In this document: positions 1 through 6,581 of the stretch, piece by piece
Layout: each line of letters begins with the position of its first letter
How positions within the stretch are numbered: the first letter of the stretch is position 1
Assembly: GCA_018623655.1 (NCBI GenBank)
Contig: JAAZVG010000070.1
Location: 1-7,612, forward strand
Source of the DNA: Flavobacteriaceae bacterium
GTDB lineage: Bacteria > Bacteroidota > Bacteroidia > Flavobacteriales > Flavobacteriaceae
Direction of reading: 5' to 3'
DNA: 7,612 nt
The notes under the pieces: model-generated
Database searches by the model: none
The model's input: the letters and a program-made list of their open reading frames with translations, nothing else
Told to the model about the DNA's origin: nothing
Translations under genes and position numbers: made by a program

Positions 1-1296
1 ATGGTAGCGCATTCAACAAAGCTTTTATTAGATAATCCTGAAAATCAGAGCATTATAAACGAAACTAATCAGTCTAGAATAGAGGAAGCGCTCTTTCAGC
101 TCAAATTTACTCATCGTCCGGTTCACATTAATATACCATTTGATGAACCGCTCTATAATAAAACAGAAAATCCCTTATTTGAGATATTACCTGTTGATTT
201 CCCTTCTAAAGGTCTACAAGTAAAATCACAAAAAATTAATATTTCTCAAATAGATTCACCATTGAAAGTGATGTGTTTAGTGGGAACATTAAATCCTTGC
301 TCCCAGGAAATAGAGCTTCTGAAGGTTTTAAATACTCAATTTCCGGTATTAATGCTCCATGAAAGCTTGTCACAGTTAAGTTTACCAAACGCGATAGATA
401 GTATAGATACTTTAATCGCCCCACTTGAAAGGCGTGATGAGACAATAGATAAATTGAAACGATTACAACCCGATTTATTGATTACTGCTGGTGGAATGAT
501 TGTCTCTAAAAAAATTAAGGCCCTGTTGCGAACTAATAACAACTTAATACATGTTCATCTCGAGGGAAAAACCGCTAGAGACACTTATTTTGCACTCCAG
601 GGCTCGTTAAATTTCAGTGAATTAAAAACCCTTTTGGATTCGATAAATATCGATACTTCATATAAGGAGTATTGGATAGATTATTACAAAAGCCTTGATG
701 CGCGAATCGTGGATTATGTCAAAAACGCACCGTATTCAGATTTTAAAGCGTATTCATTGTTATTTAAGAATATTCCTGAAGATTATATTATTCATGTTGC
801 AAACTCATCGGCGATTCGATATGCCCAGCTATTCCCAAATCAAAATTATCAGTACTGCAATAGAGGCACTAGCGGAATAGAAGGTAGTGTGTCGACCAGT
901 GTTGGGTTTGCCAAAGGCACCAACTCAGCTGTTGTATTAATCACAGGTGACCTTAGCTTTTTATATGATTCAAATGCGCTTTGGACGAAAGATTTACCAG
1001 CCAATTTTAGAATAATTGTGGTAAATAATAGTGGGGGAGGGATTTTCAGAATATTGCCAGGAAAAGAAAAGAGCAGTTATTTTTCTAAATATTTCGAAAC
1101 AGTTCATGACTATACTTCAAAGCAAATTGCCAAGCAATTCGATTTTGAATATAAATCGGTACATAAGCTGAGTGAATTAGAAAACATCTTGGATTCGTTT
1201 TTTGATAGATCTTCAAAACCACAAATTCTAGAGGTAATGACGAACCCTCAAGTGAATGAAGCCATTTTACTCAATTATTTTAAAGCACTTCAATGA
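1..1296 (+). CDS. menD: MenD, SEPHCHC synthase, 5'-truncated by window edge
   Basis: ThDP-dependent 2-succinyl-5-enolpyruvyl-6-hydroxy-3-cyclohexene-1-carboxylate synthase: it decarboxylates 2-oxoglutarate and adds the succinyl-semialdehyde unit to isochorismate, the first committed step of cytoplasmic menaquinone synthesis. Visible residues (431, numbered from base 1) cover the end of the PYR domain (RPVHINIPFDEPLY near 39-52), the middle domain and the PP domain. Seen motifs: NSSAIR 268-273 and NRGTSGIEG 287-295, whose S269, R273 and R288 match substrate-binding S391, R395 and R413 of the E. coli enzyme by motif alignment; the ThDP/Mg motif GDLSF 316-320 to NN 342-343; and GGGIF 345-349. 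E. coli MenD is 556 residues and its alignment places the ATG at base 1 inside the PYR domain, so about 125 N-terminal residues, including the ThDP-activating glutamate, lie upstream. The ATG at base 1 is an internal methionine, not the true start. The stop overlaps the next gene as ATGA. Confidence 0.95.
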   Translation: MVAHSTKLLLDNPENQSIINETNQSRIEEALFQLKFTHRPVHINIPFDEPLYNKTENPLFEILPVDFPSKGLQVKSQKINISQIDSPLKVMCLVGTLNPCSQEIELLKVLNTQFPVLMLHESLSQLSLPNAIDSIDTLIAPLERRDETIDKLKRLQPDLLITAGGMIVSKKIKALLRTNNNLIHVHLEGKTARDTYFALQGSLNFSELKTLLDSINIDTSYKEYWIDYYKSLDARIVDYVKNAPYSDFKAYSLLFKNIPEDYIIHVANSSAIRYAQLFPNQNYQYCNRGTSGIEGSVSTSVGFAKGTNSAVVLITGDLSFLYDSNALWTKDLPANFRIIVVNNSGGGIFRILPGKEKSSYFSKYFETVHDYTSKQIAKQFDFEYKSVHKLSELENILDSFFDRSSKPQILEVMTNPQVNEAILLNYFKALQ

Positions 1297-2129
1297 TTGG
1301 TTTAGGATTATTTAATGAATTGCAGGCCTCACATAAAACACCACAAGGTTGGTATTTTGTTGATGATGACGAAACTGAGGTATTACTTCCCAACTCAGAA
1401 GTCACTCCAGATATTATGTCTGGGGTTATTAAGAAGCTTTTTTGTTATTTAGACCACGAAGAACGACCGGTTCTTTCACTAAAGAAACCTAAGGTTATCC
1501 GTGATCATTTCGGATTTCTCAAAATTGCAGATCGTTCTAAGAATGGGTATTTTTTAGATTGGGGGTTACAAAAACAACTCTTCCTACCTTACAGAGAATC
1601 TTCAGAAAACCTTGAATTAGGGTCTTCTGTATTTATTTATTGTTATTTAGATGAGCTATCAGGTAGGTTAGTAGCTTCGAAGCGTTGGAAGCGCTTTGTA
1701 AAGCCAATTACCGATAGTATTGCTCCGGGAACCTCATTTAAGGCAATGGTAGCGAGTCGCTCTGACTTAGGCTTCGAATGCATTTTAGACGGTAAATGGA
1801 TTGGTCTTATTTATCATGACCGAGATTCGTCAACGCTTAGCATAGGGGATCAGATAGATCTTTATGTGATTCGTCAGCGTGATGACTTCAAAGTAGATCT
1901 CAGTCTTCACCCAGTTGGATTAAAGGCTTTAGAAGCGGGTGCATCAAATTTATTGTCCTTATTACGAACCGAATCAAAGGGGTTTCTTTCGATTCACGAC
2001 AAGTCTTCTCCCGAAGAAATTTACGCGCTTACTGGTATGAGTAAAAAGCTTTTTAAAAAGGCCGTCGGAGGTTTATTAAAATCGAAGCAAATCACTATTG
2101 AGACCAAGGGTATAAGGCTTTTAAAATAG
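1293..2129 (+). CDS. cvfB: CvfB-like S1 / winged-helix RNA-binding protein
   Basis: 278-residue protein of the CvfB/YitL family, which in Staphylococcus and Streptococcus binds RNA and affects virulence-gene expression; the role in Bacteroidota is not established. Layout inferred from family knowledge: three S1-type OB folds at about 1-62, 63-130 and 143-206, then a winged-helix domain at about 215-278. Recognisable motifs are GYFLDWGL 85-92, LDELSGRLVASKR 119-131, DLSL 202-205 and GMSKKLFKKAVGGLLK 248-263, all typical of the family. Length is normal for CvfB (about 280-300). The start ATG shares the ATGA with the menD stop, so translation is probably coupled to menD. Automatic pipelines sometimes label this family a GntR-type regulator because of the winged helix, but the S1 repeats argue for RNA binding. 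I have the recollection, not checked here, that cvfB homologues often sit in flavobacterial men clusters. Confidence 0.9.
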   Translation: MIGLGLFNELQASHKTPQGWYFVDDDETEVLLPNSEVTPDIMSGVIKKLFCYLDHEERPVLSLKKPKVIRDHFGFLKIADRSKNGYFLDWGLQKQLFLPYRESSENLELGSSVFIYCYLDELSGRLVASKRWKRFVKPITDSIAPGTSFKAMVASRSDLGFECILDGKWIGLIYHDRDSSTLSIGDQIDLYVIRQRDDFKVDLSLHPVGLKALEAGASNLLSLLRTESKGFLSIHDKSSPEEIYALTGMSKKLFKKAVGGLLKSKQITIETKGIRLLK

Positions 2130-2151
2130 CATCTAATTTCACTAGTTTAAT

Positions 2152-2159
2152 TATATTTA
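2152..2159 (+). promoter_or_regulatory. Possible weak internal promoter (-7-like box)
   Basis: The only gap longer than 10 bases in the gene run (2130-2177) contains TATATTTA, which fits the Bacteroidota -7 consensus TAnnTTTG except for the last base. It would place a transcript start about a dozen bases before the GTG at 2178. No convincing TTG-type -33 box lies 17-23 bases upstream (TTTT near 2119-2122 is the nearest), so the match may be chance in AT-rich DNA. The rest of the gap shows no hairpin or terminator. Confidence 0.2.
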
Positions 2160-2177
2160 CTAATTCAAATTCGTATC

Positions 2178-2666
2178 GTGTCAAAACAACTCCATTCTTT
2201 AAAACGTCAAAACAACTTGTTGTCTTATGGCTTAATTATACTTTCCTTATTAGTGATTGCAATGGTGTTTTTTGGAAGTCTCTCTGAATGGTTAGTTAAA
2301 ATTCCAGAGGTCGATACCACCGAAATAGCGCAACTCGAAGAAAGAATTTCTAGGCTAGAAAATGAGAATATCGAACTTAGAAACATTCAAGATTTTTATC
2401 TGGCGCGTAATTTAATGACTTCAGATACCATCTATAGCGTACAAACGGGTATGTTGCCCATTGAAGCTACCGGTTTTATTTCTCCAGGCTTGGCGAATGG
2501 CATATTTGTAGAGACCCATCCTTATATTAAATACTCAATTGGTCTTTATGAAACTTTAGAGGAAGCCAATACACTCAGAAAAGCTTTGGTAGAACTTGGA
2601 TTTTCAGATGCGTTTATAGCCTCTTATCAAGGAACAACTCGCCTTAAGATTCACCGTGCAGAATAA
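2178..2666 (+). CDS. Single-pass membrane protein with SPOR-like domain
   Basis: 162-residue protein I do not recognise as a named gene. Seen: a short basic N-terminus (K3, K9, R10), one hydrophobic segment at about 14-35 (probable uncleaved membrane anchor, no lipobox cysteine), a leucine/isoleucine heptad region at about 48-75 predicted to be coiled coil, and a C-terminal region at about 84-160 resembling a SPOR fold: IYSVQTG 85-91, then KYSIGLYETLEEANTLRKAL 118-137 and GFSDAFI 141-147. SPOR domains bind septal, denuded peptidoglycan; that role here is an inference from weak pattern similarity. The orientation would put the coiled coil and C-terminus in the periplasm. The start is GTG: the frame has a stop at 2148-2150, no ATG lies between, and the next methionine (M29) would cut into the membrane segment. 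The stop overlaps the menA start as TAATG. No role in menaquinone synthesis is known. Confidence 0.8.
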   Translation: MSKQLHSLKRQNNLLSYGLIILSLLVIAMVFFGSLSEWLVKIPEVDTTEIAQLEERISRLENENIELRNIQDFYLARNLMTSDTIYSVQTGMLPIEATGFISPGLANGIFVETHPYIKYSIGLYETLEEANTLRKALVELGFSDAFIASYQGTTRLKIHRAE

Positions 2667-3565
2667 TGAAGCAAACCTTCTTGGCATGGTTGATTGCTGC
2701 TCGTCTTAGAACACTACCGCTTTCTCTTTCAGGGATATTCTTTGGGGGAACAATAGCTATAACTTCAGAAAGCTTTACTCCAGAGATTTTTCATTGGGCT
2801 ATGATAGTTACCATATCATTGCAGATTTTATCCAATTTTGCGAATGATCTAGGTGATGGTTTAAAAGGAATCGATAATGCGGATCGGATAGGCCCGAAAC
2901 GAGCTTTGCAATCAGGATTACTTACCGCAGGTGAGTTGAAAACAGGTATAATAGTGCTTGTTGCCTTTACTGTTTTAGCCATCTACCGGCTATTACAAAA
3001 AGCAAATTTGAATGATACTTCGTTCGTTATTCTTGCTTTACTTGGGGCCTTATCTATCGTAGCTGCTCTAACCTATACCTTAGGTAAAAGACCTTATGGC
3101 TATTACGGTTTAGGAGATTTTATGGTCTTTTTCTTCTTTGGTGGAGTTGCCGTTTTTGGCACTGTTGTACTATTTACACCAATAATTCCGTTTCATTCTG
3201 TGGGTTATACACTAACCGCAGGTGCACTGAGTACCGCAGTGTTAAATCTTAATAATATGCGCGATTATCAATCGGATAAAACTTCTTGTAAAAATACCTT
3301 AGTAGTTCGCATGGGTGTAGAACGTGCAAAAATCTATCACTTTGTACTGCTTATTATCGCCTACATTGGCTTTACCTTTTCAACGATCTCAGTATTAGGC
3401 CCTAACAGCGTTTTTTTAGTGCTTGCTTTCATTTTTATGATTCCACACATTCAAAAGGTTCGTGAGGTTCAAGATTACGGAGAATTAGATGGTGAGCTGA
3501 AGAAGGTAGCTTTATTCTGTTTTGCACTCTCCATTGTCAGCTTTTTAATTGCCTACTTCGGATGA
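2666..3565 (+). CDS. menA: MenA, DHNA polyprenyltransferase
   Basis: 1,4-dihydroxy-2-naphthoate polyprenyltransferase of the UbiA superfamily: an integral inner-membrane enzyme that joins the polyprenyl diphosphate tail to DHNA with loss of CO2, giving demethylmenaquinone. The 299-residue length is normal. The first aspartate-rich motif is at 57-64 (N57, N60, D61, D64), followed by the MenA-specific DRIGPKRALQSG 73-84. The second is NNMRDYQSDK 196-205 (D200, D204), followed by KNTLVV 209-214. Both closely match the corresponding E. coli MenA motifs, which separates it from UbiA and heme O synthase. Several hydrophobic helices span the chain, for example 41-58, 93-108, 118-138, 151-172, 225-243 and 247-261. 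The ATG overlaps the previous stop by one base and the stop shares an ATGA with menC, suggesting translational coupling on both sides. Confidence 0.96.
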   Translation: MKQTFLAWLIAARLRTLPLSLSGIFFGGTIAITSESFTPEIFHWAMIVTISLQILSNFANDLGDGLKGIDNADRIGPKRALQSGLLTAGELKTGIIVLVAFTVLAIYRLLQKANLNDTSFVILALLGALSIVAALTYTLGKRPYGYYGLGDFMVFFFFGGVAVFGTVVLFTPIIPFHSVGYTLTAGALSTAVLNLNNMRDYQSDKTSCKNTLVVRMGVERAKIYHFVLLIIAYIGFTFSTISVLGPNSVFLVLAFIFMIPHIQKVREVQDYGELDGELKKVALFCFALSIVSFLIAYFG

Positions 3566-4626
3566 TTCATTTTGACATTCATAAGCATGTGCTAAAATTT
3601 AAGATGCCGGGAGGTACTTCTAGGGGTGTACTTACTAATAAAGAAACCTATATCGTGAGACTTTTCGAAGTAGATCGACTAGTTGCAATTGCCGAATTTA
3701 ATCGTTTTGATAGCCTTAGTATTGATCCTTTGAATACCTACAATAAGGAACTACAAAAGGCTACTTTACGATTTATATCATTGCTTAATCGTATTGACAA
3801 CCCTAATGATGCCAGTATTAAAAGTTTACTACAAGATTATTCAAAGTTTCCATCAATACAATTTGGTATAGAGCAACTCGCCTTAAGCTACCTATCTACT
3901 TCATCTCCTTTCCATCTCTTTGATTCTAATTTTATTAGAGGTGAATCTAGTATTGCAATTAATGGGTTAATCTGGATGGGAGATGCCAATTTTATGATGG
4001 CTCAGGTTGAACCTCTTTTAGAAAAGGGATTCAAGTGTCTTAAGATGAAGATAGGAGCAATCAATTTCGATGAAGAATTTCAAATCTTAAAGTCAATAAG
4101 GGATCGTTTTAGTTCTGAGGAACTAACATTAAGGGTGGATGCTAACGGAGGATTTGATCCTGAATCGGTTTTAACAGTATTAGAGAACTTGGCTCTTCTA
4201 GAGATACATTCTATAGAACAACCGATAGAAGCTGGTCAATGGCAAGAAATGGCCCGAATTGTTGAAAAAAGCCCAATACCTGTTGCCTTAGATGAAGAAC
4301 TTATCGGTTTAACAGAGATGGAATCAAGATTAAATTGCATCGAAACGATAAAGCCTGATTATCTCATCTTCAAGCCTGCTTTGATAGGCGGATACGATGC
4401 TATCGAGCAGTATAGAAAGATTCATGATAAATTTTGGGTCACGAGTGCTTTAGAAAGTAATGTTGGATTAAATGCCATTGCCCAATATACCGCAACTTTA
4501 AACCAAACTATAGAGCAGGGGTTAGGAACAGGAAGCTTGTATTCGAACAACTTTGATTCACCTTTGTTGGTATCAAAGGGAGCACTTTATTATCAAAATA
4601 CAGTACCTTGGAATATCCATCTTTAA
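3562..4626 (+). CDS. menC: MenC, o-succinylbenzoate synthase
   Basis: Enolase-superfamily enzyme that dehydrates SHCHC to o-succinylbenzoate in the cytoplasm. The 354 residues comprise an N-terminal capping region (about 1-125) and a TIM-barrel domain. The complete catalytic set is visible: KMK 161-163 (K161 and acid/base K163), metal ligands D193 (in RVDAN), E219 (in IEQP) and D244 (in ALDEE), and the second base K271 (in IFKPALIGG). TSALESNVGL 294-303 and GLGTGSLYSNN 320-330 are further typical MenC segments. One feature is unusual: the loop after the first strands reads AEFNRFDSLSID 44-55, whereas Bacteroidota MenC proteins I recall have a form like GECGLFRGLSID, so only parts of this capping-domain loop are retained. 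The start overlaps the menA stop as ATGA. Bacteroidota MenC is related to dipeptide epimerases and N-acylamino acid racemases, but the men-operon context makes OSB synthase the clear call. Confidence 0.95.
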   Translation: MIHFDIHKHVLKFKMPGGTSRGVLTNKETYIVRLFEVDRLVAIAEFNRFDSLSIDPLNTYNKELQKATLRFISLLNRIDNPNDASIKSLLQDYSKFPSIQFGIEQLALSYLSTSSPFHLFDSNFIRGESSIAINGLIWMGDANFMMAQVEPLLEKGFKCLKMKIGAINFDEEFQILKSIRDRFSSEELTLRVDANGGFDPESVLTVLENLALLEIHSIEQPIEAGQWQEMARIVEKSPIPVALDEELIGLTEMESRLNCIETIKPDYLIFKPALIGGYDAIEQYRKIHDKFWVTSALESNVGLNAIAQYTATLNQTIEQGLGTGSLYSNNFDSPLLVSKGALYYQNTVPWNIHL

Positions 4627-4636
4627 AATATTCATC

Positions 4637-5539
4637 ATGTTTATTCAGCGTTTAGAAGAGACTAAAGCTTCTTTTTGGAAATTCTTACTTATACCTATTT
4701 TGTTTTTTGCACTTATGGGATATAATTTTTGGGTTACCATCAGTAGCCCAGTAGATACAACCACAGCAATGAATCAGATGATTGATATGATTGGTTCTAC
4801 AACAACGCTATTTATCATCTTATTACCACTTGTACTAGGTTTTTGGATTTTATTAGTCTATGGTATTCTTGCTTTAAAACTTCCAGCTACCAAGCAATTT
4901 ACGGGAAGACATAAAATTGATTGGAGTAGAATCGGCTTCTCCTTTCTGATTTGGTCCTTGGTTATTGTGGTCTCGGTTCTTGTAGAATATTTTTTAGCCC
5001 CCGATCATTTTATCGTTCAGTTTGATTTTTCAACCTTTTGGCCTTTTCTAATTGTCGCACTTTTAATGATTCCGTTTCAAACTTCTTTTGAAGAGCTCAT
5101 GTTTCGCGGCCATCTTACCCAGAGTATTGGATATTTTTCGAAGCGTAGACTCTTGGCACTTATTATTCCGTCGGTTCTGTTCGGATTAATGCACATTGCG
5201 AATCCTGAAGTTGAGAAACTCGGATATGGAATTCTAGCCTATTATATTGGGTCAGGATTTTTCTTTGCGATTATGACCTTAGCTGATGAAGGGATAGAGT
5301 TAGCTTTAGGTACACACGCTGCGAATAATTTGATAGGAGCTTTACTGATTTCGGCAGACTGGACTGCCTTTAACGTCCCCTCTGTATTGAAAGATGTGAG
5401 TGAACCTAGTTTTGGTTTAGATGCATTACTTCCTTTGCTGGTCGTTTACCCACTTATTCTTTATGTATTTTCTAAAAAGTATCAATGGAAGAATACGAAA
5501 CAAAAACTATTTGGATCAACCGATAACGATGCATTTTAA
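4637..5539 (+). CDS. CPBP-family intramembrane metalloprotease
   Basis: 300-residue polytopic membrane protein of the CPBP (Abi/Rce1-like) family. Family members include the eukaryotic CaaX protease Rce1 and bacterial proteases acting on peptides or membrane proteins; the substrate here is unknown. The conserved signature is intact: EELMFR 152-157 (catalytic-type E152, E153 with R157), FGLMH 182-186 (H186) and THAANN 226-231 (H227, N230). Hydrophobic segments occur at about 16-34, 55-81, 99-119, 133-148, 172-188, 200-215 and 262-278. The ATG at 4637 was chosen because it lies 10 bases after the menC stop and gives a typical hydrophilic N-terminus; an in-frame ATG at 4553 would lie inside menC and add an unlikely 28-residue extension. 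The 3' end overlaps menE by 11 bases. CPBP proteins have been linked to self-immunity, protein prenylation-type processing and scaffold roles, and none of these can be assigned from sequence alone. Confidence 0.9.
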   Translation: MFIQRLEETKASFWKFLLIPILFFALMGYNFWVTISSPVDTTTAMNQMIDMIGSTTTLFIILLPLVLGFWILLVYGILALKLPATKQFTGRHKIDWSRIGFSFLIWSLVIVVSVLVEYFLAPDHFIVQFDFSTFWPFLIVALLMIPFQTSFEELMFRGHLTQSIGYFSKRRLLALIIPSVLFGLMHIANPEVEKLGYGILAYYIGSGFFFAIMTLADEGIELALGTHAANNLIGALLISADWTAFNVPSVLKDVSEPSFGLDALLPLLVVYPLILYVFSKKYQWKNTKQKLFGSTDNDAF

Positions 5540-6581
5540 ACCTTGGAGTCTCAATGGTCATCTTATTCAATCTTCTGAGTCTTTAGCTCAATTAGAAGAA
5601 GAGGTTTTTCTAAATGCTCCTGAGGACTTAAAATTTTTGATTGGGCAATTATACAAGCTTTCTAATGGTGAAACGCCCAGTTTACCTATACTCACCTCAG
5701 GCTCCACAGGTTCACCAAAAGAAATTCATTTTTCCATTGATGAGTTAGCTGCCTCTGCTGACTTGAGTATTACAGCCTTAAAGCTTAACCCAAAATCTAG
5801 ACTGCTGTTATGTCTCCCGCTTAGTGGGGTCGGAGGGCTCATGATACTTGTACGGACAATGCGCATAGGTGCAGAACTTATCACTGTTAAACCTTCTTCG
5901 ATGATTCATCCTTCAATGTTTGATAATCAAACGATCAATTGGACTTCAATGACACCTCATCAATTAGCAAATAGCGAAGAGAGTTTCAATTTTATTGAGA
6001 ATGTCCTAATTGGTGGAGCTGCCTTGTCTGAAAATACGCTAAGTGGCCTAACACTTAAACCAAAAAGAATCGTAGAGTCTTACGGGATGACCGAGACGTT
6101 ATCTCATATTGCACTAAGAGAGCGCTATCCGATGAGCGAACGTTTTTTTAAGACATTGGATACTATTAAAATATCAAAAGCTGAAAATGGGGCACTTTTA
6201 ATAGATACTCCGTATTTAAGGACAAAAAAACATCTAACTAATGACGAAGTCGAACTCGTCGATGAATGCCATTTTGATATGATAGGGCGATTAGATGATG
6301 TAATTAATACGGGGGGAGTAAAGATATATCCGAGAACAGTAGAAGAAATTTTAAAGTCGAACCACTGGGATAAGGAGTTTTTTGTTTGTGGGACACCACA
6401 CCCATCTTTGGGTAGTCAGATCACTATCGTGATTAATGCTGAGAAAGATATTGAAACATCTTTTGTGCAGGAATTAATTGAAACCATAGACTGGCCTGAA
6501 TTTCATAAGCCCCGTAAGGTAATTCTCCGAGACTTTATTTATACAGCAACAGGCAAAATTAATAAAAGAGCAACTCTTTAA
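5529..6581 (+). CDS. menE: MenE, o-succinylbenzoate-CoA ligase (short form)
   Basis: Adenylate-forming enzyme (ANL superfamily) that activates o-succinylbenzoate with ATP and CoA, feeding MenB. 350 residues, clearly shorter than E. coli (about 450) or Bacillus (about 490) MenE; the shortening is in the N-terminal region before the P-loop, which begins at residue 56 here, as in other Bacteroidota MenE proteins. Core motifs are present: P-loop TSGSTGSPKEI 56-66, aromatic motif SYGMTET 184-190, hinge and C-terminal motif GRLDDVINTGGVKIYP 253-268, and the adenylation lysine K343 in TATGKINK. The start ATG at 5529 lies inside the CPBP gene's last codons; an upstream in-frame ATG at 5421 would add 36 residues encoded wholly within CPBP and is unlikely. 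The position right after menC and CPBP, and the absence of another ligase, support the OSB-specific call over a general acyl-CoA ligase. The stop overlaps that of the convergent gene. Confidence 0.93.
   Translation: MHFKPWSLNGHLIQSSESLAQLEEEVFLNAPEDLKFLIGQLYKLSNGETPSLPILTSGSTGSPKEIHFSIDELAASADLSITALKLNPKSRLLLCLPLSGVGGLMILVRTMRIGAELITVKPSSMIHPSMFDNQTINWTSMTPHQLANSEESFNFIENVLIGGAALSENTLSGLTLKPKRIVESYGMTETLSHIALRERYPMSERFFKTLDTIKISKAENGALLIDTPYLRTKKHLTNDEVELVDECHFDMIGRLDDVINTGGVKIYPRTVEEILKSNHWDKEFFVCGTPHPSLGSQITIVINAEKDIETSFVQELIETIDWPEFHKPRKVILRDFIYTATGKINKRATL
6565..6579. other. Small hairpin at the convergent gene junction
   Basis: AAAGAG (6565-6570), a CAA loop and CTCTTT (6574-6579) form a 6-bp stem inside the last codons of menE, spanning the stop of the opposite-strand gene. 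It has only two G-C pairs and no long T tract on either side, so it would be a very weak bidirectional terminator at best. There is no other hairpin candidate near this junction. Confidence 0.15.

Noticed and set aside
1..3. ATG at base 1 as a true menD start
   Set aside because: Alignment to known MenD places it inside the PYR domain; about 125 N-terminal residues carrying the cofactor-activating glutamate would be missing, so the gene simply runs off the left edge.
236..542. Minus-strand short reading frames within menD
   Set aside because: They oppose clear menD coding sequence, and neither translation shows a recognisable motif or domain.
2130..2177. Terminator or riboswitch between cvfB and the SPOR-like gene
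   Set aside because: The gap is too short for a riboswitch, and apart from the 6-base palindrome ACTAGT it contains no inverted repeat or T-tract hairpin.
4553..4636. Longer N-terminus for the CPBP protein starting inside menC
   Set aside because: The extra 28 residues are an out-of-frame reading of the menC 3' end with no family similarity; ATG 4637 right after the menC stop is the better start.
5421..5528. Longer N-terminus for MenE starting inside the CPBP gene
   Set aside because: The added 36 residues are an out-of-frame reading of CPBP codons; the typical short MenE N-terminus begins at 5529.
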